Part shown: positions 5,948-13,752 of the stretch, in pieces
Position numbering within the stretch: the stretch's first letter is position 1
Layout: each line of letters begins with the position of its first letter
Made by a program: the position numbers and the translations under genes
Notes under the pieces: generated by a model
Told to the model about the DNA's origin: nothing
Database searches by the model: none
What the model saw: the letters and a program-made list of their open reading frames with translations, nothing else
Assembly (NCBI GenBank): GCA_030597865.1
Contig: JAUVQZ010000047.1
Span: 1 to 13,951, forward strand
Source: Pseudomonadota bacterium
Lineage (GTDB): Bacteria > Desulfobacterota > Desulfobulbia > Desulfobulbales > SURF-16
Direction: 5' to 3'
Length of the DNA stretch: 13,951 nucleotides

Positions 5948-6913
5948 GTGTCAGATGTGACAAACACTGCTTCTGAACAGCAGAAACAGTGGCGAGCAGT
6001 TGCCCTGACATCCCTGCTCTGCGGACTGCCAGCTATAAGTCCGTTTTTTGATTTTCTTCGCACCTTTATACCCGTGGCCCCCTTTTATTTTAGTGTGACC
6101 CTGGGCCACAAGGTGGGACGACAAGTCTGCCTTTTTGCCTTTATCATTGCAGGCCTTGTTTCACTGTTTGCAAACGATATCGGCAACGCCATCTTTCCAC
6201 TCACCCTCTTTCCGGTGGGTTTAATGCTGGCGTGGGCAATGGAAGCAAGAAAGACCCTTGCCTGGTCAGGACTCGCGGCAACACTTCTTGTCCTTGTGGG
6301 ATGGCTCATAGGCGGCCTCTTTTTTTGGCAGTCAACCGGCCTTAATCCTTACAAGGCAGGATTAGCCGCCATGGATCAGTCCTTTGTTGCCATGGCAGAT
6401 ATGTACAAAACATCTGGAGATTTCCCCCCGGATGTGGTGGCAGATATCGAGCGCGGCTTTGACCAGGCCCGTCAGAAACTGTCACGGATTTTCCCGGCAT
6501 TACTGGTCATGTCCGCCATTGTTGTCAGTTGGCTCAACATGGCCTTGGGAAACCGGCTGCTCCATCGTCACGCCCCAGAGCGCACTGTATGGCCGCCATA
6601 CCGCTTCTGGAGACTGCCAGAAAATCTGGTATGGCTCGTGATCGTGGCAGCCATCCTTATGCTCCTGCCGGTATCAAGCCTTAAGACATTAGGCATGAAC
6701 GGCCTTCTCATCCTGGGAATTATTTATTTTTTCCAGGGCCTGGCAGTACTTTTTGCCATGCTTGAAAGATGGAATGCACCGAGGCCGGTCAGGGTCTTTA
6801 TATATATTTTCATCTTTATCCAGACCTATTCCATTGTCCTGCTTGCAGTCCTTGGAATTGTCGACATCTGGAAAGATTTAGGCAAGATCTACAAGGAAGA
6901 AGAGGCGCCGTAA
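5948..6913 (+). CDS. DUF2232 (YybS-like) integral membrane protein
   Basis: A 321-residue polytopic inner-membrane protein of unknown function. Hydrophobic segments are visible at about 17-36, 59-76, 80-98, 104-127, 181-201, 226-243, 251-272 and 283-306, with a hydrophilic stretch about 130-180 and a charged C-terminal tail ending KEEEAP. The spacing of helices and the location between rpsR and rplI fit the DUF2232/YybS family, which commonly accompanies the S6-S18-L9-DnaB cluster in Desulfobacterota and, near yybT/gdpP and rplI, in Firmicutes. The start is GTG at 5948, 6 bp after the rpsR stop, with AAGG at 5934-5937. No in-frame Met occurs in a plausible place before the first helix. Assignment is by character and context; there is no catalytic motif. 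Confidence 0.75.
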   Translation: MSDVTNTASEQQKQWRAVALTSLLCGLPAISPFFDFLRTFIPVAPFYFSVTLGHKVGRQVCLFAFIIAGLVSLFANDIGNAIFPLTLFPVGLMLAWAMEARKTLAWSGLAATLLVLVGWLIGGLFFWQSTGLNPYKAGLAAMDQSFVAMADMYKTSGDFPPDVVADIERGFDQARQKLSRIFPALLVMSAIVVSWLNMALGNRLLHRHAPERTVWPPYRFWRLPENLVWLVIVAAILMLLPVSSLKTLGMNGLLILGIIYFFQGLAVLFAMLERWNAPRPVRVFIYIFIFIQTYSIVLLAVLGIVDIWKDLGKIYKEEEAP

Positions 6914-6945
6914 GCAAGCTGCCCTCCTCTTTGTTTAAAAAATAT

Positions 6946-6987
6946 ATCCCGTAACGGGATGAAATAGACAACAGGTTTATCGACCTG
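6946..6987 (+). other. Two short hairpins upstream of rplI
   Basis: In the 85-nt gap before rplI lie the perfect inverted repeat atcccgt-a-acgggat (6946-6960) and the hairpin caggt-ttatcg-acctg (6972-6987). The second ends at the first base of the rplI Shine-Dalgarno sequence. They could set rplI expression relative to the upstream genes or mark an RNA-processing site. No T-run follows, so this is not an intrinsic terminator. Confidence 0.4.
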
Positions 6988-6998
6988 AGGTGACCATT

Positions 6999-7538
6999 AT
7001 GGAACTGATTCTTAAACAAACAATTGATACCCTTGGCGAAGAGGGTGCCGTGGTTCAAGTAAAGCCTGGTTATGGCCGCAACTACCTGATCCCCCAAGGC
7101 AAGGCTGTGCTGGCAACCAAGACCAGCATGGCAGAACGTGACCGCAATATGGCAGCCATTAAGGATCGCCTGGACAACGAACGTAAAGGCGCTGAATTTG
7201 TGGCAAAAAAACTTAGCGGCACCACCGTTACCATCACCATGCGTTCCGGCGAGGACAACAAACTCTACGGATCTGTGAACTCTGCCGATATTGCCGACAA
7301 ACTTGCCGAAATCGGCATCAAGATTGACAAACGCAAGATCATGCTCGACGAGCCCTTGAAGAGCCTGGGAGAATTCGCTATTTCCTACAAGGCTGGCTAC
7401 CAGGTGATCGGCGAATTCAAGGTGCTTATCACATCCCTGAATGCCCAGCCAGAAACCCCAGCAGCTGCTGAGGCTGAAGCTGAAGCTGAGATTGAGGCTG
7501 ATACTGAGGTGACTGAAGAGGCCGATGCCAAAGAGTAA
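6999..7538 (+). CDS. rplI: 50S ribosomal protein L9
   Basis: L9 binds 23S rRNA and extends from the large subunit near the L1 stalk. The 179-residue product starts MELILKQTIDTLGEEGAVVQVKPGYGRNYLIP, the conserved N-terminal L9 domain, followed by the long connecting helix (about 45-75) and the C-terminal domain ending near residue 147. A GTG at 6990 is in frame, but it lies inside GAGGTGA (6987-6993), a perfect Shine-Dalgarno sequence 5 nt from the ATG at 6999, so 6999 is the start. The final 30 or so residues are an Ala/Glu-rich acidic tail built partly from gctgaa-type repeats, longer than the 149-residue E. coli protein. It is the last gene before the terminator at 7569-7609. Confidence 0.97.
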   Translation: MELILKQTIDTLGEEGAVVQVKPGYGRNYLIPQGKAVLATKTSMAERDRNMAAIKDRLDNERKGAEFVAKKLSGTTVTITMRSGEDNKLYGSVNSADIADKLAEIGIKIDKRKIMLDEPLKSLGEFAISYKAGYQVIGEFKVLITSLNAQPETPAAAEAEAEAEIEADTEVTEEADAKE

Positions 7539-7568
7539 CCAGCCAGCCCCGGCATAACTTCTTCTTTG

Positions 7569-7609
7569 AAAGCGACTCTTTTCACATACAGGAAAAGGGT
7601 CGCTTTTTT
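7569..7609 (+). terminator. Rho-independent terminator of the rpsF-rplI operon
   Basis: A 15-bp stem (one G-U pair) has arms aaagcgactcttttc (7569-7583) and gaaaagggtcgcttt (7592-7606), with an 8-nt loop and T6 at 7604-7609. It follows the rplI stop by 30 bp and separates the ribosomal operon from dnaB. Confidence 0.93.
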
Positions 7610-7619
7610 ATTGTCAGAC

Positions 7620-7647
7620 TTGCATAAAAATCCGTAGCGGATAGTAT
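7620..7647 (+). promoter_or_regulatory. Possible dnaB promoter
   Basis: TTGCAT (7620-7625), a 16-bp spacer and TAGTAT (7642-7647) fall between the strong terminator and dnaB, where a promoter is expected. The match is modest. Confidence 0.3.
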
Positions 7648-7706
7648 GGATCGTCGTCCCCCTTAGCTCCTCAGATTTCCCTTGGACCACCCTGCCATAC
7701 AACCCC

Positions 7707-9059
7707 ATGGAACAACCCCTCACCACCCCTGTCAACCACCGCATGCCTCCCCAAAATAAGGAGGCCGAACAATGTGTTCTCGGCGCCATTCTCCAGCAGA
7801 AAGGAATGATGGCCAAGACCGTTGACCTCATCACCCCTGACGACTTCTACCTCGATAATCATAAAAGCATTTTCAAGGCCATGGTCACCCTCTTTGACCG
7901 TAATCAGCCCCAGGACATGGTCACGGTGATCAACCATCTGACCAGCACTAACACCATCGAAGGCTCCGGCGGTGCAGCCTATATCGCCACCCTCACCGAC
8001 ACCGTGCCCCTGGCCTCGAATATCGTCCATTACGCCAAGATTGTCCGTGAAAAGTCGATTTTGCGCCAGCTGATCAACACCACCACCTCCATTGCATCCC
8101 GTTGTTACGATGAGCAGGATGAAATAGACCGCCTCCTCGACGATGTCGAGACCACGGTATTTGAGATCTCCAGCAGCAAGAGCGGTTCCAAGTTCGAGGC
8201 CCTGAACGTCATCATGAAGGGCACCTTTGACAAGGTGACCGAGCTTGCCGAACGTAAGGAGCTCATCACCGGCGTGCCAACCGGCTATGACACCTTTGAC
8301 CGGATGACCGCTGGCCTGCAGCCCTCTGACCTTGTCATCCTTGCCGGCCGGCCCAGTATGGGAAAAACTGCCCTGGCCATGAATATGGTCCAAAACGCGG
8401 CCATGCAGTTTGATGTGCCGGTGGCGGTTTTCAGCCTGGAGATGTCCAAACATCAGCTGGCCATGCGCCTCCTCTGCTCTGTGGCACGGGTGGACTCCAA
8501 TGAGGTTCGTACCGGCCACATCAAGGAACAGGACTGGCCCAAACTTACCAGGGCCACAGGGGAGCTGAGCAAGGCCCCCATCTTTATCGATGACACCGCC
8601 GCCATCTCCGTCCTTGAGATGCGGGCCAAGGCCAGGCGCCTGAAAATTGAACACGATATCGGCCTTGTTGTCGTTGATTATCTCCAGCTCATGAAGGGCC
8701 GCGGTGACAGTCGTGAGCAGGAAATCAGTGAGATCTCCCGTTCCCTGAAGGCCATGGCCAAGGAGCTTGAGATCCCCGTTGTCGCCCTTTCCCAGCTTAA
8801 CCGTAGCCTTGAAAGCCGGCCCAATAAACGTCCCCAGCTCTCCGACCTCCGTGAATCTGGCGCCATTGAACAGGACGCCGACGTTATCTGCTTCATCTAT
8901 CGTGACGAGGTCTATAATAAGGCTGAGGACAACCCCAAAAAAGGGCTGGCCGAACTGATCATCGGCAAACAGCGTAATGGCCCCACAGGCACTGTGGAGA
9001 TGGCCTTTATCGGCCGCTATACCACCTTTGAAAACCTTGCCTACCAGCAAGAGGGCTAA
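7707..9059 (+). CDS. dnaB: Replicative DNA helicase DnaB
   Basis: The hexameric 5'-3' helicase of the replication fork, which works with the primase. The 450-residue protein has the N-terminal DnaB domain (PQNKEAEQCVLGAILQQ, about 15-31) and a linker. The RecA-like domain carries Walker A GRPSMGKT (214-221), EMSKHQLAMRLLC just after, Walker B LVVVDYLQL (320-328, Asp324), and the C-terminal SDLRESGAIEQDADVICFIYR with the arginine-finger region. Length is slightly below the 471 of E. coli and there is no intein. The ATG at 7707 has no evident Shine-Dalgarno sequence, but the N-terminus fits the family and no better in-frame start was found. It is separated from rplI by a terminator. leuS follows after 161 bp, in which I see no gene and no secure signal. 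Confidence 0.98.
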   Translation: MEQPLTTPVNHRMPPQNKEAEQCVLGAILQQKGMMAKTVDLITPDDFYLDNHKSIFKAMVTLFDRNQPQDMVTVINHLTSTNTIEGSGGAAYIATLTDTVPLASNIVHYAKIVREKSILRQLINTTTSIASRCYDEQDEIDRLLDDVETTVFEISSSKSGSKFEALNVIMKGTFDKVTELAERKELITGVPTGYDTFDRMTAGLQPSDLVILAGRPSMGKTALAMNMVQNAAMQFDVPVAVFSLEMSKHQLAMRLLCSVARVDSNEVRTGHIKEQDWPKLTRATGELSKAPIFIDDTAAISVLEMRAKARRLKIEHDIGLVVVDYLQLMKGRGDSREQEISEISRSLKAMAKELEIPVVALSQLNRSLESRPNKRPQLSDLRESGAIEQDADVICFIYRDEVYNKAEDNPKKGLAELIIGKQRNGPTGTVEMAFIGRYTTFENLAYQQEG

Positions 9060-9220
9060 GCCATTTCAACCGGCTGTTTTTTTGTCTTCCACCTGCTGAC
9101 AAGCGGTTGCACTTCATGGCTGATATGGTAAAAAGAGCCCCTGAAATCAAAGACCTGCCCCATTCCACCTCTCCATTGAGACCTAGCCCAACCAGCTCCC
9201 CCTCTTTTTAAGGATATCTT

Positions 9221-11710
9221 ATGGCCACCGTTGACACCGTCCATTACGATTTTGCCACCATTGAGACTAAATGGCAGCAGAAATGGCTACAGGAAAACAC
9301 CTTCAAGGTCAGCGAGGATCCAAGCAAGAAGAAGTATTATCTCCTTGAAATGTTCCCCTACCCCTCCGGTCGTATCCATATGGGACATGTCCGCAACTAC
9401 ACCATTGGCGATGTCGTGGCCCGCTTCAAACGCATGCAGGGCTATAACGTCCTTCACCCCATGGGCTGGGATGCCTTTGGCCTGCCCGCTGAAAATGCCG
9501 CCATCAAAAACGCCACCCACCCGGCCAAATGGACCTATGAGAATATTGATTACATGCGCGGCCAGCTCCAGCAGATGGGCCTGAGCTACGACTGGGATCG
9601 CGAGCTTGCCACCTGCAACGAGGATTATTACCGATGGGAACAGCTCTTTTTCATCGAGCTCTACGAAAAAGGGTTAATTTACCCCAAAGTCACCATCGTC
9701 AACTGGTGTGAGACCTGCAATACAGTCCTGGCCCGTGAGCAGGTAATTGACGGCTGCTGCTGGCGTTGCGACCAGGGTGTTATCCCCCGGGAGATGAACG
9801 GCTGGTTCTTTAAGATCACCGATTATGCCGAAGAGCTCCTGGCCGAATGTGACAACCTCAAGGGCTGGCCAGACAAGGTCCTGACCATGCAGCGCAACTG
9901 GATTGGCAAGTCTGTCGGCGCCCAGGTGGATTTTGCCATTGAGGGCCGCGATGATGTGCTGTCCATCTTCACCACCAGGCCAGACACCATCCATGGCGCC
10001 ACCTTCATGTCCATTGCCCCTGAGCATGCCCTGGTGGCCCAACTCACCCAAGGCACTGAACACGAGGCCGCAGTGGTTGACTTCGTCAAACGCACCACCA
10101 TTGCCAAGCAACGCCAGAAGGCAGGTGAGGAGCTTGACAAGGAAGGGGTGTTCACCGGGGCATACGCCATCAATCCCTACACCGGGGACAGGCTGCCCAT
10201 TTATACGGCCAATTTTGTCCTCATGGAGTACGGCACCGGTGCGGTCATGGCTGTGCCGGCCCATGACCAACGGGATTTTGAGTTCGCCCGAAAGTACAAT
10301 ATCCCCATAAAGGTCGTTATCCAGCCCGAGGGTGAGGGCCTTGATTCCGCTGACATGGAGCAGGCCTACGAAGGCCTGGGTTCATTGGTGCACTCTGCTG
10401 ATTTTAGCGGCATGGCCTCAAATGAGGCGAAAAAGGCCATTACCGCCAAGGCCGAAGAAGAGGGCTTTGGCAAGCAACAGGTCACCTACCGGCTGCGCGA
10501 CTGGGGGGTCTCCCGGCAACGTTACTGGGGCACCCCCATCCCCATGATCCATTGCCCGAAATGTGGGGTGCAGCCGGTGGCCAAAGAGGATCTGCCCGTC
10601 ACCCTGCCCCGTGATGTGACCATTGACCCCTCGGGCAAATCTCCCCTCCATACCCTGGAGAGCTATTATAAGACGAGCTGCCCAACATGCGGCAATGAGG
10701 CGCGCCGGGAGACAGACACCATGGACACCTTTGTTGAGTACTCCTGGTATTTTGCCCGTTACACCTGCCCAGATTATACAGATGGCCCCCTGAAAAAGGA
10801 GGCGGTTGATTACTGGCTGCCGGTTGACCAGTATATCGGCGGGGTGGAGCATGCCATTCTCCACCTGCTCTACTCCCGCTTTTTCACCAAGATTCTCCGG
10901 GACCTCGGCTATCTCAATATTAACGAGCCATTCGCCAACCTGCTCACCCAGGGCATGGTCATCAAGGATGGTTTCAAGATGAGCAAATCAAAGGGCAATG
11001 TCGTGGATCCGGCCGGGCTGATTGCCGACTACGGCGCCGACACGGTTCGCCTCTTTTCCCTGTTTGCAGCACCCCCGGAAAAAGACCTGGAGTGGAGCGA
11101 CAAGGGTGTTGACGGCGCCTACCGCTTCTTAAAACGGATATATCGTTTTATCACCCGCAACATGGAACTCCTTCAGAAAACCCCCCCCCTGCCAACCAAA
11201 CTGTCAAAATCCGGCCAGGCCCTGCATCGCAAGACCCACCAGACCATTGCCAAGGTCAGCCAGGACATCAACGACAAATTCCACTTTAACACGGCCATAT
11301 CAGCCATCATGGAGCTCAACAACACCCTAAGCTCCCTGACCAGTGGCGACAAGACCGCCCCCCCCGAAGACGGGGCCATCAAGGAGGCGGTTGACACCAT
11401 CCTTCAGCTCCTGGCCCCCATGGTACCCCACTTCACAGAAGAGCTATGGCAGCGCATCGGCCACCAGGAGGAGTTGACAATGACCCCCTGGCCCAGTTTT
11501 GACACGGATGCCGCCAGGGAGGATGAAATCACCCTGGTCGTCCAGATTAACGGCAAGGTACGCATTCGCCTCCAGGTAGCGACCGGAATCGACGAAGAGA
11601 CCATCAAGGAAATGGCCATGGCCGATGAAAGGGTTCAGAAATTCATTGAGGGTAAGGCCATACGCAAAATCATCGTTGTTAAGAACAAGCTTATCAGCAT
11701 TGTTATATAG
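9221..11710 (+). CDS. leuS: Leucine--tRNA ligase
   Basis: A cytoplasmic class I aminoacyl-tRNA synthetase that charges tRNA-Leu. The 829-residue protein shows the HIGH motif as HMGH (53-56) within FPYPSGRIHMGHVRNY, DAFGLPAENAA, and KMSKS (586-590). It has the Cys cluster CETC...CWRC at the start of the connective region, the CP1 editing-domain motifs TTRPDT (251-256) and MAVPAHDQRDFEFA, and a second Cys pair set CPKC...CPTC that suggests zinc binding. The anticodon-binding and C-terminal domains are present, ending IRKIIVVKNKLISIVI. Length is close to the bacterial norm of about 860. AAGGA (9210-9214) lies 6 nt before the ATG. lptE follows after 8 bp, the same neighbour as in E. coli (leuS-lptE-holA), although holA is absent here. 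Confidence 0.98.
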   Translation: MATVDTVHYDFATIETKWQQKWLQENTFKVSEDPSKKKYYLLEMFPYPSGRIHMGHVRNYTIGDVVARFKRMQGYNVLHPMGWDAFGLPAENAAIKNATHPAKWTYENIDYMRGQLQQMGLSYDWDRELATCNEDYYRWEQLFFIELYEKGLIYPKVTIVNWCETCNTVLAREQVIDGCCWRCDQGVIPREMNGWFFKITDYAEELLAECDNLKGWPDKVLTMQRNWIGKSVGAQVDFAIEGRDDVLSIFTTRPDTIHGATFMSIAPEHALVAQLTQGTEHEAAVVDFVKRTTIAKQRQKAGEELDKEGVFTGAYAINPYTGDRLPIYTANFVLMEYGTGAVMAVPAHDQRDFEFARKYNIPIKVVIQPEGEGLDSADMEQAYEGLGSLVHSADFSGMASNEAKKAITAKAEEEGFGKQQVTYRLRDWGVSRQRYWGTPIPMIHCPKCGVQPVAKEDLPVTLPRDVTIDPSGKSPLHTLESYYKTSCPTCGNEARRETDTMDTFVEYSWYFARYTCPDYTDGPLKKEAVDYWLPVDQYIGGVEHAILHLLYSRFFTKILRDLGYLNINEPFANLLTQGMVIKDGFKMSKSKGNVVDPAGLIADYGADTVRLFSLFAAPPEKDLEWSDKGVDGAYRFLKRIYRFITRNMELLQKTPPLPTKLSKSGQALHRKTHQTIAKVSQDINDKFHFNTAISAIMELNNTLSSLTSGDKTAPPEDGAIKEAVDTILQLLAPMVPHFTEELWQRIGHQEELTMTPWPSFDTDAAREDEITLVVQINGKVRIRLQVATGIDEETIKEMAMADERVQKFIEGKAIRKIIVVKNKLISIVI

Positions 11711-11718
11711 GTCTTGCC

Positions 11719-12336
11719 ATGATTTTTTCAAAAAAGTTTCTCTCTGTCGCCACTGCCCTCCTGGTGGCAGGACTCCTCCTTATTTTCTCAGGCGGTTGCG
11801 GCTACAGCAACCCCCATACCCGCACCGCTGATTTTGATAAGGATGGCGACGGTAAGATCAGAATTTTTCTGGATATGTGGGTCAACCAAACGAATCTTCT
11901 CGGCTTCCAGGGCCAGGTGCAGCAGAGCCTCATCCAGGTGCTGACAAAATCGCACCGCTTTCAGCTCACCCAAAACAGGCAGAGTGCTGACTATATCCTT
12001 GATGGCACCCTGTATTCCGTTGAGATCCCCGGTCTTTCCTATGGCGCCTTTGATCGGGCCACCGAGGTTCGGGCCGAGGTGAAACTTGGCTACCGGCTGG
12101 TGGACGCCCGTACCGGCAAAATCGTCTTACAAAGAAATAAATATATAAAACGTGAAACCTTCCGGGTGGGAACCGATGCTGTCCGCACCCAGAGTAATCA
12201 GGATCTTGCCGTAGTCTTGCTTGCCGACAGCCTGGCAGACGACATGGACATCCAACTCTTCTATCTCTTCACCACCAAGGATACACCGGGCAGCCAGGAG
12301 CTTGTCCCCAGGGACGATATTGAAAAACTTAAATAA
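11719..12336 (+). CDS. lptE: LptE-like LPS-assembly lipoprotein
   Basis: A 205-residue predicted outer-membrane lipoprotein. LptE plugs and stabilises the LptD translocon, which inserts lipopolysaccharide into the outer leaflet. The N-terminus has Lys-Lys, a hydrophobic core and a relaxed lipobox ending at Cys27 (FSGGC), followed by GY as in many LptE proteins (CGYxL). The core includes FQGQVQQSLIQVL, then ADYILDGTLYSVEI, ATEVRAEVKLGYRLVDARTGKIVLQ and a helical C-terminus, matching the LptE alpha/beta layout. Oddly, residues 38-47 read DFDKDGDGKI, a calcium-loop-like DxDxDG element, between the acyl-Cys and the first strand. It sits 8 bp after leuS in one operon; the Shine-Dalgarno sequence is weak. 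Family is assigned from weak similarity plus strong context. Confidence 0.78.
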   Translation: MIFSKKFLSVATALLVAGLLLIFSGGCGYSNPHTRTADFDKDGDGKIRIFLDMWVNQTNLLGFQGQVQQSLIQVLTKSHRFQLTQNRQSADYILDGTLYSVEIPGLSYGAFDRATEVRAEVKLGYRLVDARTGKIVLQRNKYIKRETFRVGTDAVRTQSNQDLAVVLLADSLADDMDIQLFYLFTTKDTPGSQELVPRDDIEKLK

Positions 12337-12370
12337 CCCAGCCTATTGCCCCCCAAAACCTTCTTGCCTT

Positions 12371-12405
12371 TCTGACACGTTCCCCCCTAGGGCTTGCCCG
12401 TCAGA
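12371..12405. other. Inverted repeat downstream of lptE, possible weak terminator
   Basis: tctgac (12371-12376) pairs with gtcaga (12400-12405) around a small gggc-tt-gccc hairpin (12390-12399). No T-run follows, so intrinsic termination is doubtful. It is the only secondary structure I see just after lptE. Confidence 0.25.
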
Positions 12406-12408
12406 CAC

Positions 12409-12437
12409 TTGCAAAACACGAAAAAACAATGTATTAT
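12409..12437 (+). promoter_or_regulatory. Candidate promoter P1 for the exported coiled-coil protein
   Basis: TTGCAA (12409-12414), a 17-bp spacer and TATTAT (12432-12437). The predicted start near 12444 falls on a perfect hairpin, tcttct-aaag-agaaga (12445-12460). Leader length would be about 165 nt. Confidence 0.5.
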
Positions 12438-12512
12438 CCCGCACTCTTCTAAAGAGAAGATGGTTCATCGAGCCAGACAAAGAACAGTTTTAAGCGATTT
12501 CACTTAACAAAA

Positions 12513-12542
12513 TTGACACCTGATCGTAAGATTTTCTCTAAA
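12513..12542 (+). promoter_or_regulatory. Candidate promoter P2 for the exported coiled-coil protein
   Basis: A consensus TTGACA (12513-12518), an 18-bp spacer and TCTAAA (12537-12542). It predicts a start near 12549 and a leader of about 60 nt. With P1 it would make a tandem promoter arrangement. Confidence 0.45.
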
Positions 12543-12609
12543 ATTGCCCTGGTAGACCCATAACTTCCGGCTTTTTAAAGGAAATTGTCCATTCAAATGG
12601 GGGCCCATT

Positions 12610-13665
12610 ATGTCTAAAAAGTTTTTCTTCCTCTCTCTCCTTCTTTGCCTCATGGCTGCACCTGTCCAGGCTGAGATTCTCACCATCAACAAAGTACCCG
12701 ATGAACTCAAGGCATTGCGGGCAGCCTATGTGGAGCAAATGGCAAATGCCTCTACACCGCAGAAGCTCAAGAAACTCCAGCACGAATTTGAGGCCGCCAA
12801 GGCAAAAAGCCTGCTATCTCCGACCTTTACAAAAAACGTCTCCTCCCTGGAAAAGGCCCGTGATCTTGAGGTCAAAAAAATCCAAGACCGCTATAACGAC
12901 CGAATTAAGGCCATGAGAAAAGAGACCTTGGTTTCCGTTGAACGGAAATACCAAGTTGTCTTTGACAGCTTCAAAAATCAAACAGGCAAGAATGTCAAAA
13001 ACCAGTACATCATTGACCTTAAACGCCTTGAGACCAAACTGATCCGCCAAAATGACCTGGCTGGCGCCCTGGTTGTGCAAACAGCGAGGAACAAGGCCAT
13101 GGGAATCTCTGCCACAGCAGCGACCTCGGCCCCTGTCAAGAAGTCTGCGGCAACGGTCACAAAACCTGTGGCCCCAAAACCAGCTGTAAAAAAAGTCGCA
13201 TCCCCGACGCCAAAGGCCGCACCTGCCCAGAATAAGGTCGCCAGGAAGGCGCCGGCTCCGACCCGCAGGCTGAGCGCCGCCGCCCCGCAAATCTATGCCA
13301 GCCAGACCAAGGGTCTTGCCGGTTCCGGCTCCAATGTTTCCAATAACATTTACGCCTTTGATGTCCAGCTCTTTGGCAATCAGACATGGCTTTCTTTTAA
13401 CGGCTACGGCCGGCAGACCAACAACTCCTTTGGTGAGGTGTACCTGATTACCCCTGGCAATCAACGCCACCAGGTGGCAAGCTGGTCACCAGATCAGCTT
13501 AAGGCAAGCAACTATTTTGGCGTAAAAAGCGCCAAGGATGTCGAGGCCATCAGGACTGACATCTCTCAATTGGTCAATGCCACTGGAACATACCAGGTTG
13601 AATTCACCTACCGTGACGGCAATGAGCCCCTGACCATCTACCAGGTGGAGATCAAGACCTGGTAA
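12610..13665 (+). CDS. Exported coiled-coil protein of unknown function with C-terminal beta-rich domain
   Basis: I do not recognise this 351-residue protein. Residues 1-21 are a Sec signal peptide (MSKK, hydrophobic core, VQA before Glu22). Residues about 30-165 are charged and helical with heptad-like spacing, probably a coiled coil, ending in YIIDLKRLETKLIRQNDLAG (133-152). Residues about 170-228 are a low-complexity linker rich in Ala, Pro and Lys, as in proteins that span or bind cell wall. Residues about 243-351 form a compact, probably all-beta domain (YAFDVQLFGNQTWLSF, SFGEVYLITPG, TYQVEFTYRDG, LTIYQVEIKTW) with no Cys and no catalytic motif evident. After export it is expected to be periplasmic or wall-associated. 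The Shine-Dalgarno sequence is poor: AAAGGA is 27 nt upstream and only a G-run is nearer. It stands alone between its own promoters and the terminator at 13689-13728. Confidence 0.85.
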   Translation: MSKKFFFLSLLLCLMAAPVQAEILTINKVPDELKALRAAYVEQMANASTPQKLKKLQHEFEAAKAKSLLSPTFTKNVSSLEKARDLEVKKIQDRYNDRIKAMRKETLVSVERKYQVVFDSFKNQTGKNVKNQYIIDLKRLETKLIRQNDLAGALVVQTARNKAMGISATAATSAPVKKSAATVTKPVAPKPAVKKVASPTPKAAPAQNKVARKAPAPTRRLSAAAPQIYASQTKGLAGSGSNVSNNIYAFDVQLFGNQTWLSFNGYGRQTNNSFGEVYLITPGNQRHQVASWSPDQLKASNYFGVKSAKDVEAIRTDISQLVNATGTYQVEFTYRDGNEPLTIYQVEIKTW

Positions 13666-13688
13666 ACCTGGAACTACAAAGTTCAGAC

Positions 13689-13728
13689 AAAAAAAGCCGG
13701 CAGGAGAAATCTCCTGCCGGCTTTTTTT
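13689..13728. terminator. Bidirectional rho-independent terminator
   Basis: A perfect 18-bp stem with arms aaaaaaagccggcaggag (13689-13706) and ctcctgccggcttttttt (13711-13728) and a 4-nt loop. T7 on the plus side ends the coiled-coil gene, and the A-run on the other strand serves the convergent transketolase gene. Confidence 0.96.
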
Positions 13729-13752
13729 GTCTTATTTTCCCTTGCGGGATTC

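Noticed and set aside
6990..6998. GTG start for rplI three codons upstream
   Set aside because: This GTG is part of the Shine-Dalgarno sequence GAGGTGA for the ATG at 6999, where canonical L9 begins.
7671..9050. 459-codon open frame on the minus strand, fully antisense to dnaB
   Set aside because: It has no recognisable domain, is rich in Gly/His/Val from complementary codons, and lies exactly opposite a certain dnaB. Strong third-position bias in dnaB produces such shadows.
9060..9220. Promoter-like pieces before leuS (CTGACA at 9096-9101, TTGCAC at 9107-9112) and a T7 run after dnaB
   Set aside because: No acceptable -10 at normal spacing for CTGACA, only a weak TAAAAA for TTGCAC, and no real stem before the T-run.
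12337..12609. holA expected after lptE by analogy with E. coli
   Set aside because: The 273 bp contain no DNA polymerase delta-subunit sequence, and the next gene is an unrelated exported protein.
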